Counted from the stretch's first letter, positions 18,499 through 26,920 are shown. The stretch: 34,955 nt of DNA from Flavobacterium psychrophilum (GCA_022729635.1 DZAU01000017.1:1-34955); one strand, 5' to 3'. Numbers and translations are program-made. The notes: generated by a model from the sequence alone, not told the origin.

Positions 18499-20772
18499 TT
18501 AAAATTTCAAATTGAAACCGAAAAAGTAAGTTCTTGGTCTTCCTGGACCATAAATATAAGCGGAATCTCTATTTTCGCCCAAATCAAAATCATTCTGATA
18601 TGCATTTGTATAATTTTGGATACCAGTATTTAAAGTTATGCTTATTTCTTCCTTTATGTAAAAGTTGTATTCCAATTTGAAATTATTTTCAAAAAATGTT
18701 GGTGTAGTTTCTAGTACATCTTCATTAATGTATCCTTCATAATGTTGTGCTTCCATACTGCCAGTATATACGCCGGATAAATCAATTATAAAGTTTTTTG
18801 CAGCTGTCCAACTTAGCACATAAAATCCGTAATTATTGGGTGTTCTAAAGAAGTTTTTACTGTTGTTATATACTGTTTCAGACCATTGAACAGGAGTGTC
18901 ATATAAACTTTTTTGTAATGTTAGGCCAAACTGAAAACTTAATTTGTCTTTGTATTGCAGTTTTGGATTTATAGTGATTCCTGCAACAGTTGCGCCTTCA
19001 CCGTTTCTTCTTTCCAATAATATATCTCCGTTACTATTAGTACCCGTTTCTTCAAGAATGAATACATCAGTTAATTGGGTATAAAACCCGTCAATTGTTA
19101 TTCCTAACGCCCAATCTTCAGAGTATTTATTAAAATCAATTGAACTGCTGTATGCGTTAGAATATTCTGGAGTTAAATTATCTGCATTAGTTACTACAGT
19201 TCCACCACCGCCAACTTGGGTAATGTGTAAGTCTTCATCAAATACTTGTGCTGCCCTAAAACCCTTGGCATAACCAATTCTGAATTGTAAGTCAGGGTTT
19301 ATTTTATATAATACATTGGCTCTTGGACTTAGGATAGGTTCTCCAACCAAACTGTGATTGTCAATTCTTCCTCCTAAAAGAACATTGAATTTACTGCCTA
19401 TTTCCCATACGTCTTGCAAATAATACCCTATTTGGTTTGCTGTTTGATCAATATATCTGTTGTAGGATGGGGCATTGTCTTTTAGATTATTGTGATTGTA
19501 TTCCATTCCTGAAACTAAAGTATGGCTGCCTCCAGCAAAATCTCCAAGTTTACCTGAATATTGTATCCCTGATACCAAACTATTGTCTTCTGAATTTCCA
19601 TATGCATTGAGGTCTTGACCACCACCATAATAACTGTCTCGTTGTAAATTTTGGGCATTCACATAAAGGGAAAATTTGTGTTTTTCATTTTTGGTATATT
19701 GTTCATAGGTAACACCTCCGTTAAGGATGTTATGTGTTGTAGATTCTGTAATATCGGTTTCGTGAAAAGGGAGTTCAAAAAGATTTCCACCTCTTCGGTA
19801 TTCGTAAATGTTGTAACTTGAAATAGTTAGTTTAGATAAATCGCTAGGTTTATAGTACGCTTTCAGGCTAAAAGAGGTTGCTTTTAACTCCCCAATTTCC
19901 GAAAAGCCATCTCCGTTACTATCCCAATGTTCACGGTTTCGATTGAATCCGTTTAGAGTCAAGCCGGTTGTTCTGTTTTCATGTACCACGTCTGTACCAG
20001 CCATAAAGGTTCTATCCGATGCTTCTCCATTTATAAGAGATTGATTGGTAGTTACATAATAACTATTTTTTTTAGGTTCTTTGGTAATTACATTTACCGT
20101 TCCTGCCACAGCGCTACTGCCATATAAAGCAGACCCTCCACTTCTTACTATTTCAACTCTTTCTATCATATTGACAGGAATTTGCTCTAAACCATAAACA
20201 CCTTGTAAACTGTTAAAAATTGGTCTTCCATCGATGAGGACTTGGCTGTAAGCACTTTCCAATCCGTTCATTCGCAACCCATTAAATCCGCAGTTTTGAC
20301 AGTTGTTTTCAATTCTTAAGGCAGGTTGAAAACTTAATCCTTCAGAAAGAGTGATGGATTGTGTGGCTTTGAGTATTTTGTCGCCTAATATGTTGCAAAT
20401 AATTGGAGCATCTTTTCGCAAAACTTCATTACGTGTTGCCGTGATAACAACTTGCTCTAATTCTAGAAAGTCTTCTTTGAGTTTAATGGTTCCAATATCT
20501 AGGTCTTCATTGTTTAGACTTACTTTTATTTCTTGACTGATAAAGCCAACAGAAGATATTCCTAAGGTGTAATTTCCTTTTGGAATCCCGTTAAATTTGA
20601 ATTCACCCGATTGCCCGGATGTGGTTTCTCTTAAAAGTTCCTTGATTTTAATGTTAACGTTAACAATTGAAGTAATTTCATCTGATGTTTTCCCTTTAAT
20701 AGAATGGTTTTGGGCTAATAAAACGTTTGAAAACAACAGTTTAAATACTATTACGGATATAATTTTATGCAT
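18499..20772 (-). CDS. TonB-dependent receptor with carboxypeptidase-like N-domain
   Basis: This 757-aa outer-membrane receptor has a signal peptide at 1-20, a carboxypeptidase-regulatory-like beta-sandwich (about 22-98), a TonB-box region EQVVITATR (106-114), a plug (LSEGLSFQPALRIENNCQNC, VLIDGRPIFNSLQGVYGLEQ, ERVEIVRSGGSALYGSSAVA, each a segment) and a barrel ending in terminal Phe (FFGFNLKF). Cys158 and Cys161 in the plug form an NCQNC pair seen in a Bacteroidota receptor group related to haem, siderophore and B12 receptors. The ligand is not determined here. It stands alone between the 59-bp repeats. Its promoter region has a TATCTTTG -7 box (20803-20810) and a TTTAGACTAA motif, which suggests metal-responsive control. 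The nearby Rieske, di-haem and NRAMP genes favour an iron or metal substrate. Confidence 0.93.
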   Translation of the reverse strand: MHKIISVIVFKLLFSNVLLAQNHSIKGKTSDEITSIVNVNIKIKELLRETTSGQSGEFKFNGIPKGNYTLGISSVGFISQEIKVSLNNEDLDIGTIKLKEDFLELEQVVITATRNEVLRKDAPIICNILGDKILKATQSITLSEGLSFQPALRIENNCQNCGFNGLRMNGLESAYSQVLIDGRPIFNSLQGVYGLEQIPVNMIERVEIVRSGGSALYGSSAVAGTVNVITKEPKKNSYYVTTNQSLINGEASDRTFMAGTDVVHENRTTGLTLNGFNRNREHWDSNGDGFSEIGELKATSFSLKAYYKPSDLSKLTISSYNIYEYRRGGNLFELPFHETDITESTTHNILNGGVTYEQYTKNEKHKFSLYVNAQNLQRDSYYGGGQDLNAYGNSEDNSLVSGIQYSGKLGDFAGGSHTLVSGMEYNHNNLKDNAPSYNRYIDQTANQIGYYLQDVWEIGSKFNVLLGGRIDNHSLVGEPILSPRANVLYKINPDLQFRIGYAKGFRAAQVFDEDLHITQVGGGGTVVTNADNLTPEYSNAYSSSIDFNKYSEDWALGITIDGFYTQLTDVFILEETGTNSNGDILLERRNGEGATVAGITINPKLQYKDKLSFQFGLTLQKSLYDTPVQWSETVYNNSKNFFRTPNNYGFYVLSWTAAKNFIIDLSGVYTGSMEAQHYEGYINEDVLETTPTFFENNFKLEYNFYIKEEISITLNTGIQNYTNAYQNDFDLGENRDSAYIYGPGRPRTYFFGFNLKF

Positions 20773-20802
20773 TTTGTTGATTATTGAAATTTAATAATGG
20801 TA

Positions 20803-20841
20803 CAAAGATACTTGGTTATTTATATTTAGACTAATTATAAA
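20803..20841 (-). promoter_or_regulatory. Promoter and putative DtxR/Fur-type operator of the TonB receptor
   Basis: On the minus strand a TATCTTTG -7 box (20803-20810) lies 30 nt before the start. The motif TTTAGACTAATTATAAA (20825-20841), containing the perfect palindrome TTAGACTAA, covers the -33 region. Related TTTAGA motifs are at the di-haem/mntH and feoA promoters. The regulator is inferred, not shown. Confidence 0.4.
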
Positions 20842-20953
20842 TAAATAAATTTTAATACTTTTTTAAGAAATAAATTTTGAAATCGTTATAGTATTAAAAA
20901 ATGAAATTGAGAATACTAATTGAAGGAAAATTTCAACATTCTAAAAAGTTAAA

Positions 20954-21241
20954 ATGGTTTTTAGAATAGAAAAAACATTTAAAAAAGAAAGAAGAAGTTA
21001 TTGTAATTGTTTGAGGATAGTATTCAACTCTGTATCACTTAAAAAAGAATGTTTTTGGAAAACAATCGAAAAATCAGATTCTAAAATAGAAATGTTGGAT
21101 AAACCACTTGCGAATTTATGGTAGCATCTACCTTTGGAGCATTATGAAAATCTTAAAAAACAGCTACACTTAATTCTACTTACATTAGCAACACCATTTC
21201 TTATGGATACATATCTTTTAATTTTTGAGAAAGATAATTAA
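20954..21241 (+). pseudogene. Possible decayed ORF with one internal stop
   Basis: From an ATG at 20954 the frame is open for 57 codons to a TAG at 21122-21124, and then open again to a TAA at 21239-21241, for 96 codons in all. The second half (HLPLEHYENLKKQLHLILLT and on) has a protein-like composition. I recognise no family, and a transposase remnant or small membrane protein are both possible. It lies inside the 59-bp-repeat unit. The rest of the 20773-21344 gap holds the receptor promoter and the second repeat copy. Confidence 0.3.
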
Positions 21242-21255
21242 TTTATTTGTATAGA

Positions 21256-21314
21256 TTACGAAGTTTAAAATCAAGATATGAAATTGAAATATAAAGTTTT
21301 GTTATAGTTTGATA
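21256..21314. repeat. 59-bp perfect direct repeat, copy 2
   Basis: These bases are identical to 18377-18435. This copy lies 30 bp downstream of the porin-like gene stop. Here the sequence next to the repeat lacks the bacilliredoxin -7 box, so it is a duplicated fragment and not a second promoter. Confidence 0.95.
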
Positions 21315-21344
21315 GGATAGTTTTCGATCTGAAAGAGATTCATC

Positions 21345-22577
21345 TTAAAAATAAGTTGAAATCCCAAGATTAAAACCTGTAGTAGTTGCTGGTGGATTTC
21401 CTAAAATATCCGTTTGTTTTTGAAACAGATAATTGAATCTAAACACCGTCTCCTTGGTTGGCCTAAAACTTATGGCAGGTGTAATGCTCCAAAAATCTTC
21501 GGCAATATTTCCACCTGTTTCATTAAAATGGCCAACATTCCAATCTACATATTCCAATCTGCAAGCAATGTTAATACTAGCGTTTTCCCATCCTAAAATC
21601 GACCTTGTCAGGATAGGTTGAACAATATCCATAAATCCACCATATTGGTTATTGCCATATTGTTGAGAATAAGTTTCGGGTATATCTACGCTAATCCAAG
21701 CCCATTCTGTTGTTATAAAAGTTTTGGTTTTGGGTATGGTAGTGTTAAAGTCTAAAGCAAAGACGTGCACCCTTCTTTTTTCATCTAGAACCATTCCATC
21801 CTCTTCAAATTTATTGAAAACCCCATTCATATAAGAAATTCCTAATTCTCCAATTTTGTTGTTTTTCAATGCTAATTTTCCCGTAAATAAAGGAATCCCG
21901 CTATTTATTTCTTCAAATCGTTCTGGATTGAGTTTTGCTGCTGGCAGAAATGTTTTGTTTTCAGGATTGTCAATTATAGAATCGTCAAAATTTCCTGAAA
22001 GATAGATTTCGTAACCAAACATCCAATCATTGGCATATTTTTTTCCAAATAGACCTGCTCCAGCATTAGAAAATGTGGCAGGAAGCATTTGTGTTGCTGA
22101 TACGGGTCTATCTGTGAATTCCCATTTTGGCCCATCGTGGTTTTGGTTGAATGCGCCTATCGGATTTAATATTATTCCAGCTCTAAAATTGGCCAATGGA
22201 GTGAATTGTACATCTACAGCGGCAAATTCGATTCCAATTTCTTTTCCACCTTCTTCAAATTCAATTTCGCTCAAAAATTTAACTCGTTCGCTTATTGTTG
22301 CTGACATAAACAACGAAAGTATTCTGGCTTGAAATTGTTGTCCTTCGGATATTCCATCGGTTTCTATTTGTTGCCAGTTGGCTTCAAGGTAGCCGCCAAT
22401 AGCTAGAGGCGTTTTGTTAATGCTTATTGACGGACGATTGTAAATGGCATCCATATTTAGCGATGGTTTCAAACTATCTCTTTTGACTCTTTTCAACAGG
22501 CTTTCGTCTATTTGTGCTTGTGTTGCCGTGAATACTAATAATAGTGCTGCGGTAATTTTTAGGTGTTTTGAAATCAT
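21345..22577 (-). CDS. Outer-membrane porin-like beta-barrel protein
   Basis: This 410-aa protein has a signal peptide ending at TATQAQ and alternating beta-strand composition through to the terminal aromatic (FNLGISTYF), typical of outer-membrane barrels. Segments such as PLAIGGYLEANWQQ, ISERVKFLSEIEFEEGG and ANFRAGIILNPIGAFNQNHDG are reminiscent of phosphate-selective porin O/P-like and related Bacteroidota barrels. The substrate is unknown. Its ATG overlaps the stop of the Rieske gene by 4 nt (ATGA), so it is translationally coupled to the Rieske and di-haem oxidoreductase genes. This suggests a barrel that works with, or lets ions reach, an envelope redox system. Confidence 0.72.
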   Translation of the reverse strand: MISKHLKITAALLLVFTATQAQIDESLLKRVKRDSLKPSLNMDAIYNRPSISINKTPLAIGGYLEANWQQIETDGISEGQQFQARILSLFMSATISERVKFLSEIEFEEGGKEIGIEFAAVDVQFTPLANFRAGIILNPIGAFNQNHDGPKWEFTDRPVSATQMLPATFSNAGAGLFGKKYANDWMFGYEIYLSGNFDDSIIDNPENKTFLPAAKLNPERFEEINSGIPLFTGKLALKNNKIGELGISYMNGVFNKFEEDGMVLDEKRRVHVFALDFNTTIPKTKTFITTEWAWISVDIPETYSQQYGNNQYGGFMDIVQPILTRSILGWENASINIACRLEYVDWNVGHFNETGGNIAEDFWSITPAISFRPTKETVFRFNYLFQKQTDILGNPPATTTGFNLGISTYF

Positions 22578-23017
22578 TTTTTTAATGATATTTTTAGAAT
22601 GTTGTTTTCTATTAGAATTGGGAAACTTCTCAGGTTTGTATTCGCAGGACCATCTTCAACAATACCTTTATTGCTAAATTCACTTCCGTGGGCTGCACAT
22701 TGAAGTTTGTCTCCATAAACCTGCAATTCGGCTCCTTGATGTGTACATTTCATTAATAGCGCAGTGTAGTTTCCCACATCAAATCGGTAGACACAAATAG
22801 GAAATTGTAATGCTTCATTTTGAATGACGATGTATTTTTTATATTTAATTTTCCCGTTGTATTTTATTTCAAAATCGGCTGTTGGCAATAGTATCTCCGA
22901 ACCGATTATTTGTTTTGTCATGACTTTTGAAGAACTACAGCTTTCCAATAATGAGACACTGGCTATTCCTGCCACACAACCGAATCCGCAGGTTTTTAAG
23001 AATTCTTTTCTGTTCAT
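22574..23017 (-). CDS. Exported Rieske [2Fe-2S] protein
   Basis: This 147-aa protein has a complete Rieske signature: Cys91-Thr-His93 (CTHQGAEL) and Cys107-Ala-Ala-His110 (CAAHGSEF), ligands of a 2Fe-2S cluster. The N-terminus MNRKEFLKTCGFGCVAGIAS is a signal segment, and LLESC (Cys27) is a lipobox, so the protein is probably a lipoprotein outside the cytoplasm. It is not fused to an oxygenase domain and there are no cytochrome b genes nearby, so it is not part of a bc1 complex here. It sits 2 nt after the di-haem oxidoreductase gene and overlaps the barrel gene by 4 nt. An electron relay with the cytochrome is the most likely role, as inference. Confidence 0.88.
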   Translation of the reverse strand: MNRKEFLKTCGFGCVAGIASVSLLESCSSSKVMTKQIIGSEILLPTADFEIKYNGKIKYKKYIVIQNEALQFPICVYRFDVGNYTALLMKCTHQGAELQVYGDKLQCAAHGSEFSNKGIVEDGPANTNLRSFPILIENNILKISLKK

Positions 23018-23019
23018 AA

Positions 23020-24219
23020 TTACAATGATTTTATAAATTTTAATACAGATTCTTTGTCTGATTTTGAAAGTGTATTAAAGTTGTTTTTACTTTTTATAGC
23101 TTCTCCTCCGTGCATTAAAATGGCTTCTTCAATACTATGAGCTCTTCCATCGTGCATCAGGAAAATACCACCACCTTGGGAACTTTCAGATAGCCCAATT
23201 CCCCATAATGGAGGTGTTCTCCATTCGAAAGTTTTAGCACTTCCTTCGGTATATTTATCGTCTAAGCCACTTCCCATATCGTGTAATAATAAATCGGTAT
23301 AAGGACTGAAAGTTTTGTACGAAAGCGCCCTAATTGGCGAATAACCAGTCTTTAATTCTGATTTATGACATCCCTCACAATTAATTTCATTGAAAATTTT
23401 TGCACCTAGTTTTACGGTTTCATCTCCTTGATTGCGTTGAATAGGCATTTTTAATGTTTTCAAATAAAAAACCACATCTGTAATGGTGTTTGTGGCAATT
23501 TCTGGATCAATTACTTCATTGGTGTACACATCAATGGGACTAAATGTAGACGTAATTCCGATGTCTTGATTGTAAGCATTTACCGTTTGATGCAATAAGT
23601 CAAATGCGGAGGCTTTTTTGCCAAATCGACCAATATATTTTCCGTTTTGTGAAATGGTATTTGACGAAGGACTTACAAAACCGGGAATGTTTATCCAATT
23701 TGGGACTCCTGAAATTCCGTCATTATCCATGTCATTTGGGTCAGACATTGCAATTAAATCTGCATCTGTTACAAATTGTAAAAAACCTAAACCAGTATTT
23801 GCTGGAGGCGTAAATTTTGAAAAAGTAGCTCCGACTGGGATTTGTTCGGGTAAAAATCTAGGCAAAGCTCTGTTTTGTAATTGTGGACCGCCTTGGTTTA
23901 AGAATAAATTTCCAGTTTCATCTATTTGTCCAAAACGAGTAAGTGTAGTAAATGGATGTCCCTTTCCATCACCAGCGTGACAACCGATACAACTTGTTGC
24001 CACAAATATTGAACCAAGCCCCGTTTTGCTGGTAAAAACCTCGCTGAAGGCTGCATCGCCTTTTAAGAACCTCGCCAATTCTTCTTTTGACAATCCATCT
24101 ACAGTTCCGTCTAAAACACTATCCTGATCGGGAATGTCGGTATAAGTAGCTTCACACGATGCCAATGTGAAAATAGATAATAGCACAACAATTTTAGAAT
24201 ATAAAAATAAATATTTCAT
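23020..24219 (-). CDS. Di-haem c-type oxidoreductase lipoprotein (DHOR family)
   Basis: This 399-aa protein has two haem-binding CxxCH motifs, CIGCH at 77-81 and CEGCH at 281-285, placing it in the di-haem oxidoreductase (DHOR, DUF1111-like) group related to cytochrome c peroxidase and MauG. A lipobox LASC (Cys22) predicts a membrane-anchored lipoprotein outside the cytoplasm. The segments EWRTPPLWGIGLSES and LMHDGRAHSIEEAILMHGGE are typical of the C-terminal haem domain. It is the first gene of the operon with the Rieske protein and the barrel, and is divergent from mntH. In Bacteroidota such proteins often sit with metal-uptake genes. The redox substrate is unknown. Confidence 0.88.
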   Translation of the reverse strand: MKYLFLYSKIVVLLSIFTLASCEATYTDIPDQDSVLDGTVDGLSKEELARFLKGDAAFSEVFTSKTGLGSIFVATSCIGCHAGDGKGHPFTTLTRFGQIDETGNLFLNQGGPQLQNRALPRFLPEQIPVGATFSKFTPPANTGLGFLQFVTDADLIAMSDPNDMDNDGISGVPNWINIPGFVSPSSNTISQNGKYIGRFGKKASAFDLLHQTVNAYNQDIGITSTFSPIDVYTNEVIDPEIATNTITDVVFYLKTLKMPIQRNQGDETVKLGAKIFNEINCEGCHKSELKTGYSPIRALSYKTFSPYTDLLLHDMGSGLDDKYTEGSAKTFEWRTPPLWGIGLSESSQGGGIFLMHDGRAHSIEEAILMHGGEAIKSKNNFNTLSKSDKESVLKFIKSL

Positions 24220-24233
24220 TTGTTTAAATTAAA

Positions 24234-24251
24234 TTTTAGACAAAACTAAAA
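24234..24251. promoter_or_regulatory. Putative metal-regulator operator between the di-haem operon and mntH
   Basis: TTTTAGACAAAACTAAAA has 6-bp inverted arms (TTTTAG/CTAAAA) with a 6-nt spacer. On the minus strand it contains TAGTTTTG, a TAnnTTTG -7 box for the di-haem operon, 22 nt before its start. Binding here would block that promoter and could influence the divergent mntH promoter. The DtxR-type regulator encoded at 26267 is the obvious candidate. Confidence 0.45.
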
Positions 24252-24281
24252 AAATAATTACTCATATAAAAGTTTTTTATA

Positions 24282-24289
24282 TACTTTTG
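24282..24289 (+). promoter_or_regulatory. -7 promoter box of mntH
   Basis: TACTTTTG fits the Bacteroidota -7 consensus and lies 22 nt before the mntH start codon. No convincing -33 TTG at 17-23 nt upstream was found, consistent with activation or weak expression. Confidence 0.45.
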
Positions 24290-24311
24290 CTTTAACAATT
24301 TAATTTCAGCT

Positions 24312-26183
24312 ATGAGCAAATCACTCGAAGAAGTAAACCAATCGGTTGCTACACAAAATAAAACCACGACCTTTAGAAAAATCCTTGCCTTTTTTGGACC
24401 TGCCTATTTAATTTCGGTAGGTTATATGGATCCGGGAAACTGGGCAACAGACATTGCCGGCGGAAGCCAGTTTGGCTACGCCTTGCTTTGGGTTTTATTA
24501 ATGAGCAACTTGATGGCGTTGCTTTTGCAAAGTTTGAGCGCACGTCTCGGAATTGTCACTCAACGTGATTTAGCCCAAGCCTCTCGGGAAACGTATTCTA
24601 AATTCATTAATTATATTCTATATTTTCTTGCCGAAATTGCCATTGCTGCCTGTGACCTGGCAGAAGTTTTAGGAATGGCAATCGGGATAAATTTGTTGTT
24701 TGGGATTCCGTTGATTGACGCTGTGATGATTACGGTTTTGGATACTTTTTTATTATTGTTTCTCATTAATAAAGGAATCCGGAAAATGGAAGCTTTTATC
24801 ATTGTATTGGTTGCCATCATTGGTATTTCCTTTATTTTCGAAATGATTTTTGCCCAACCAGAAATGGGTAAAGTAATCTATGGATTAATTCCTTCGTTAC
24901 CAAACTCAGCAGCATTGTATATCGCTATCGGAATTATTGGTGCCACGGTGATGCCTCATAATTTATACCTGCATTCGTCATTGGTGCAAACCCGAAAATT
25001 CGATCGAAGCGCCTCAGGAATTAAGCAGGCATTGAAATATAATTTTATTGACAGCACCATTGCTTTGAACTTAGCCTTTTTTGTAAATGCCGCCATTTTA
25101 ATTTTGGCCGCAGCCACATTTTACAAAAACGGAATGTTTAATGTTGCCGAAATTCAAGACGCACATCAATTTTTGGCACCAATTTTAGGTACAAAATGGG
25201 CTCCAATATTATTTGCGGTTGCCCTGATTGCCGCTGGTCAAAGCTCTACAATTACAGGAACATTAGCGGGACAAATCATTATGGAAGGCTATTTAAATTT
25301 AAGGATTCAGCCTTGGGTTCGAAGAATAATTACCCGATTAATCGCCATCGTTCCGGCAGTAATTGTTATCAATATCTTTGGCGAAAGCGTGACTGGAAAA
25401 TTATTAATTTTGAGCCAGGTTATTTTGAGTTTGCAATTGGGTTTTGCCATAATTCCGCTGATTCATTTTGTGAGTGATAAAACCAGGATGCGAGGTTTTC
25501 ATATTAGCAAAACCACTCAAATTATTTCTTGGCTGGTGGCTTCAATAATTGTTTCATTGAATGTAAAATTAGTGTATAATGAAATTTTGGGCTGGCTCGA
25601 AACTTCCGAAAATCCAATTATTTTATGGATGACGGTGGTTCCGCTAGCAATTGGATTCTTGATTTTGCTGTTGTACATCGTTTTTAAACCGTTTATTACC
25701 AAGGAAAAACAAAACATAATGAACCATTCTCCACACAATTTGAAACTGCAGTTTTCCAAAAAAGGGAATTACAACAAAAAAAGGATTGCGGTTTCGGTAG
25801 ATTTCTCCTCGGCGGATGAGGTTGCCATAAATAATGCCTTTGAATTGGGCGGAATGGAAGCAAAATACACTTTGATTCATATTGTTGAAACGGTTGGAGC
25901 TATGGTTTACGGAAAAAACATTGAAGACCATGAAACCTTAATTGACGCAAAATTATTGGCAGAATACAAGGAAATGCTTTCAGAAAAAGGATATAAAGTA
26001 AAAACCAAATTAGGATTTGGCAAAGCTAATAATGTAATTCCAGAGATCATAAATAAAGGGGATTTCGATGTTTTGGTAATGGGAACTCACGGTCACACCG
26101 GTTTCAAGGATTTACTTTTTGGGACAACAGTAGATAAATTGCGTCACAAGATTTCGATTCCGTTATTTATTGTAAAAATTTAA
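24312..26183 (+). CDS. mntH: NRAMP Mn(II)/Fe(II) transporter fused to a universal stress protein domain
   Basis: This 623-aa inner-membrane protein is a proton-coupled divalent metal importer. The NRAMP part (about 1-470) has the metal-binding DPGNW motif in the first helix (Asp40 to Asn43) and MPHN in helix 6 (Met215 to Asn218), the canonical Mn/Fe ligands. About 11 hydrophobic helices follow the usual order. A cytoplasmic UspA-like domain (about 485-623) is appended: it begins KKRIAVSVDFS and has the ATP-binding pattern GTHGHTGFKDLLFGTT near 590. Classical MntH proteins of about 410-450 aa lack this domain, so a nucleotide-sensing role is plausible. The gene is divergent from the di-haem operon and is followed after 83 bp by a DtxR/MntR-type repressor. 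Confidence 0.93.
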   Translation: MSKSLEEVNQSVATQNKTTTFRKILAFFGPAYLISVGYMDPGNWATDIAGGSQFGYALLWVLLMSNLMALLLQSLSARLGIVTQRDLAQASRETYSKFINYILYFLAEIAIAACDLAEVLGMAIGINLLFGIPLIDAVMITVLDTFLLLFLINKGIRKMEAFIIVLVAIIGISFIFEMIFAQPEMGKVIYGLIPSLPNSAALYIAIGIIGATVMPHNLYLHSSLVQTRKFDRSASGIKQALKYNFIDSTIALNLAFFVNAAILILAAATFYKNGMFNVAEIQDAHQFLAPILGTKWAPILFAVALIAAGQSSTITGTLAGQIIMEGYLNLRIQPWVRRIITRLIAIVPAVIVINIFGESVTGKLLILSQVILSLQLGFAIIPLIHFVSDKTRMRGFHISKTTQIISWLVASIIVSLNVKLVYNEILGWLETSENPIILWMTVVPLAIGFLILLLYIVFKPFITKEKQNIMNHSPHNLKLQFSKKGNYNKKRIAVSVDFSSADEVAINNAFELGGMEAKYTLIHIVETVGAMVYGKNIEDHETLIDAKLLAEYKEMLSEKGYKVKTKLGFGKANNVIPEIINKGDFDVLVMGTHGHTGFKDLLFGTTVDKLRHKISIPLFIVKI

Positions 26184-26226
26184 AAAAAGTATTAAGATTA
26201 AAGTATCAAGTATTAAGCTTTTAATT

Positions 26227-26263
26227 TCTAACCTCAAACTTCTCACCTCTAACCTCAAACTTC
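26227..26263. repeat. Two 16-bp direct repeats between mntH and the dtxR-like gene
   Basis: TCTAACCTCAAACTTC occurs at 26227-26242 and 26248-26263, separated by 5 bp and ending 3 bp before the repressor start codon. This low-complexity repeat could affect translation of the repressor or be a dispersed flavobacterial spacer repeat. Confidence 0.75.
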
Positions 26264-26266
26264 AAA

Positions 26267-26920
26267 ATGACTTTTTCAGAAGAAAATTACCTCAAGACCA
26301 TCTTTCATCTTACGAATCTTTCCGATTTAGAAGTAAGCACAAATGCCATTGCCGAAATGATGGAAACCAAAGCATCATCAGTAACCGATATGCTGAAGAA
26401 ATTAGCCGAAAAAGATTTGGTTAATTATAAAAAATACCAAGGCGTTTCCTTGACCGAAAAAGGAAAAATGACCGCCAAGATGATTGTGAGAAAGCACCGT
26501 TTGTGGGAAGTTTTCCTTGTCGATAAATTAAATTTCTCTTGGGACGAAGTACACGACATTGCCGAACAATTAGAACATATAAAATCAGAGCAACTCATTG
26601 ACAAACTCGATGATTTTCTTGGAAGCCCTACCGAAGATCCGCACGGTGATCCAATTCCGGATGCTCAAGGAAGAATGGCAAAAACAGATAAACAACTGCT
26701 TTCAGAATTAACCGTAAATCAAAAAGGAATTTGTGTGGGCGTAAAAGATTCTTCGGCTGAATTTTTAAAATATTTAGACAAACAAGGAATCGCTTTGGGT
26801 TCAAAAATAGAAATCATCTCTAAGGAAACTTTCGATTTATCGACAAAAATAAAAGTAGATTCGAAAGAATTAACCATTTCGAATAAAATTGCAAGCAATC
26901 TTTTTGTGAAATTGTGTTAA
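26267..26920 (+). CDS. DtxR/MntR-family metal-dependent repressor with FeoA-like domain
   Basis: This 217-aa transcriptional regulator has a winged helix (residues 1-65: IAEMMETKASSVTDMLKKLA), a dimerisation and metal-binding domain (RKHRLWEVFLVDKLNFSWDE then VHDIAEQLEHI, about 85-115, and DPHGDPIPD about 125-133), and a C-terminal SH3/FeoA-like domain (about 150-217). This is the full IdeR/MntR-like architecture. Such proteins bind DNA when loaded with Fe(II) or Mn(II) and repress uptake genes. The adjacent mntH and the TTTAGA-type motifs at the metal promoters make Mn or Fe control of this region likely. Whether it senses Mn or Fe cannot be read by eye. Confidence 0.92.
   Translation: MTFSEENYLKTIFHLTNLSDLEVSTNAIAEMMETKASSVTDMLKKLAEKDLVNYKKYQGVSLTEKGKMTAKMIVRKHRLWEVFLVDKLNFSWDEVHDIAEQLEHIKSEQLIDKLDDFLGSPTEDPHGDPIPDAQGRMAKTDKQLLSELTVNQKGICVGVKDSSAEFLKYLDKQGIALGSKIEIISKETFDLSTKIKVDSKELTISNKIASNLFVKLC

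Noticed and set aside
18377..21314. 59-bp direct repeats as ends of an insertion sequence
   Set aside because: No transposase gene and no inverted terminal repeats were seen, and the repeat is far longer than a target duplication.
23618..23980. 120-codon plus-strand frame opposite the di-haem oxidoreductase gene
   Set aside because: It is antisense to a well-supported gene with haem motifs, and the translation shows no domain.
18499..24219. Respiratory bc1 complex (Rieske plus cytochrome c)
   Set aside because: No cytochrome b gene is present. The Rieske protein has a lipoprotein signal and the cytochrome is of the di-haem DHOR type.
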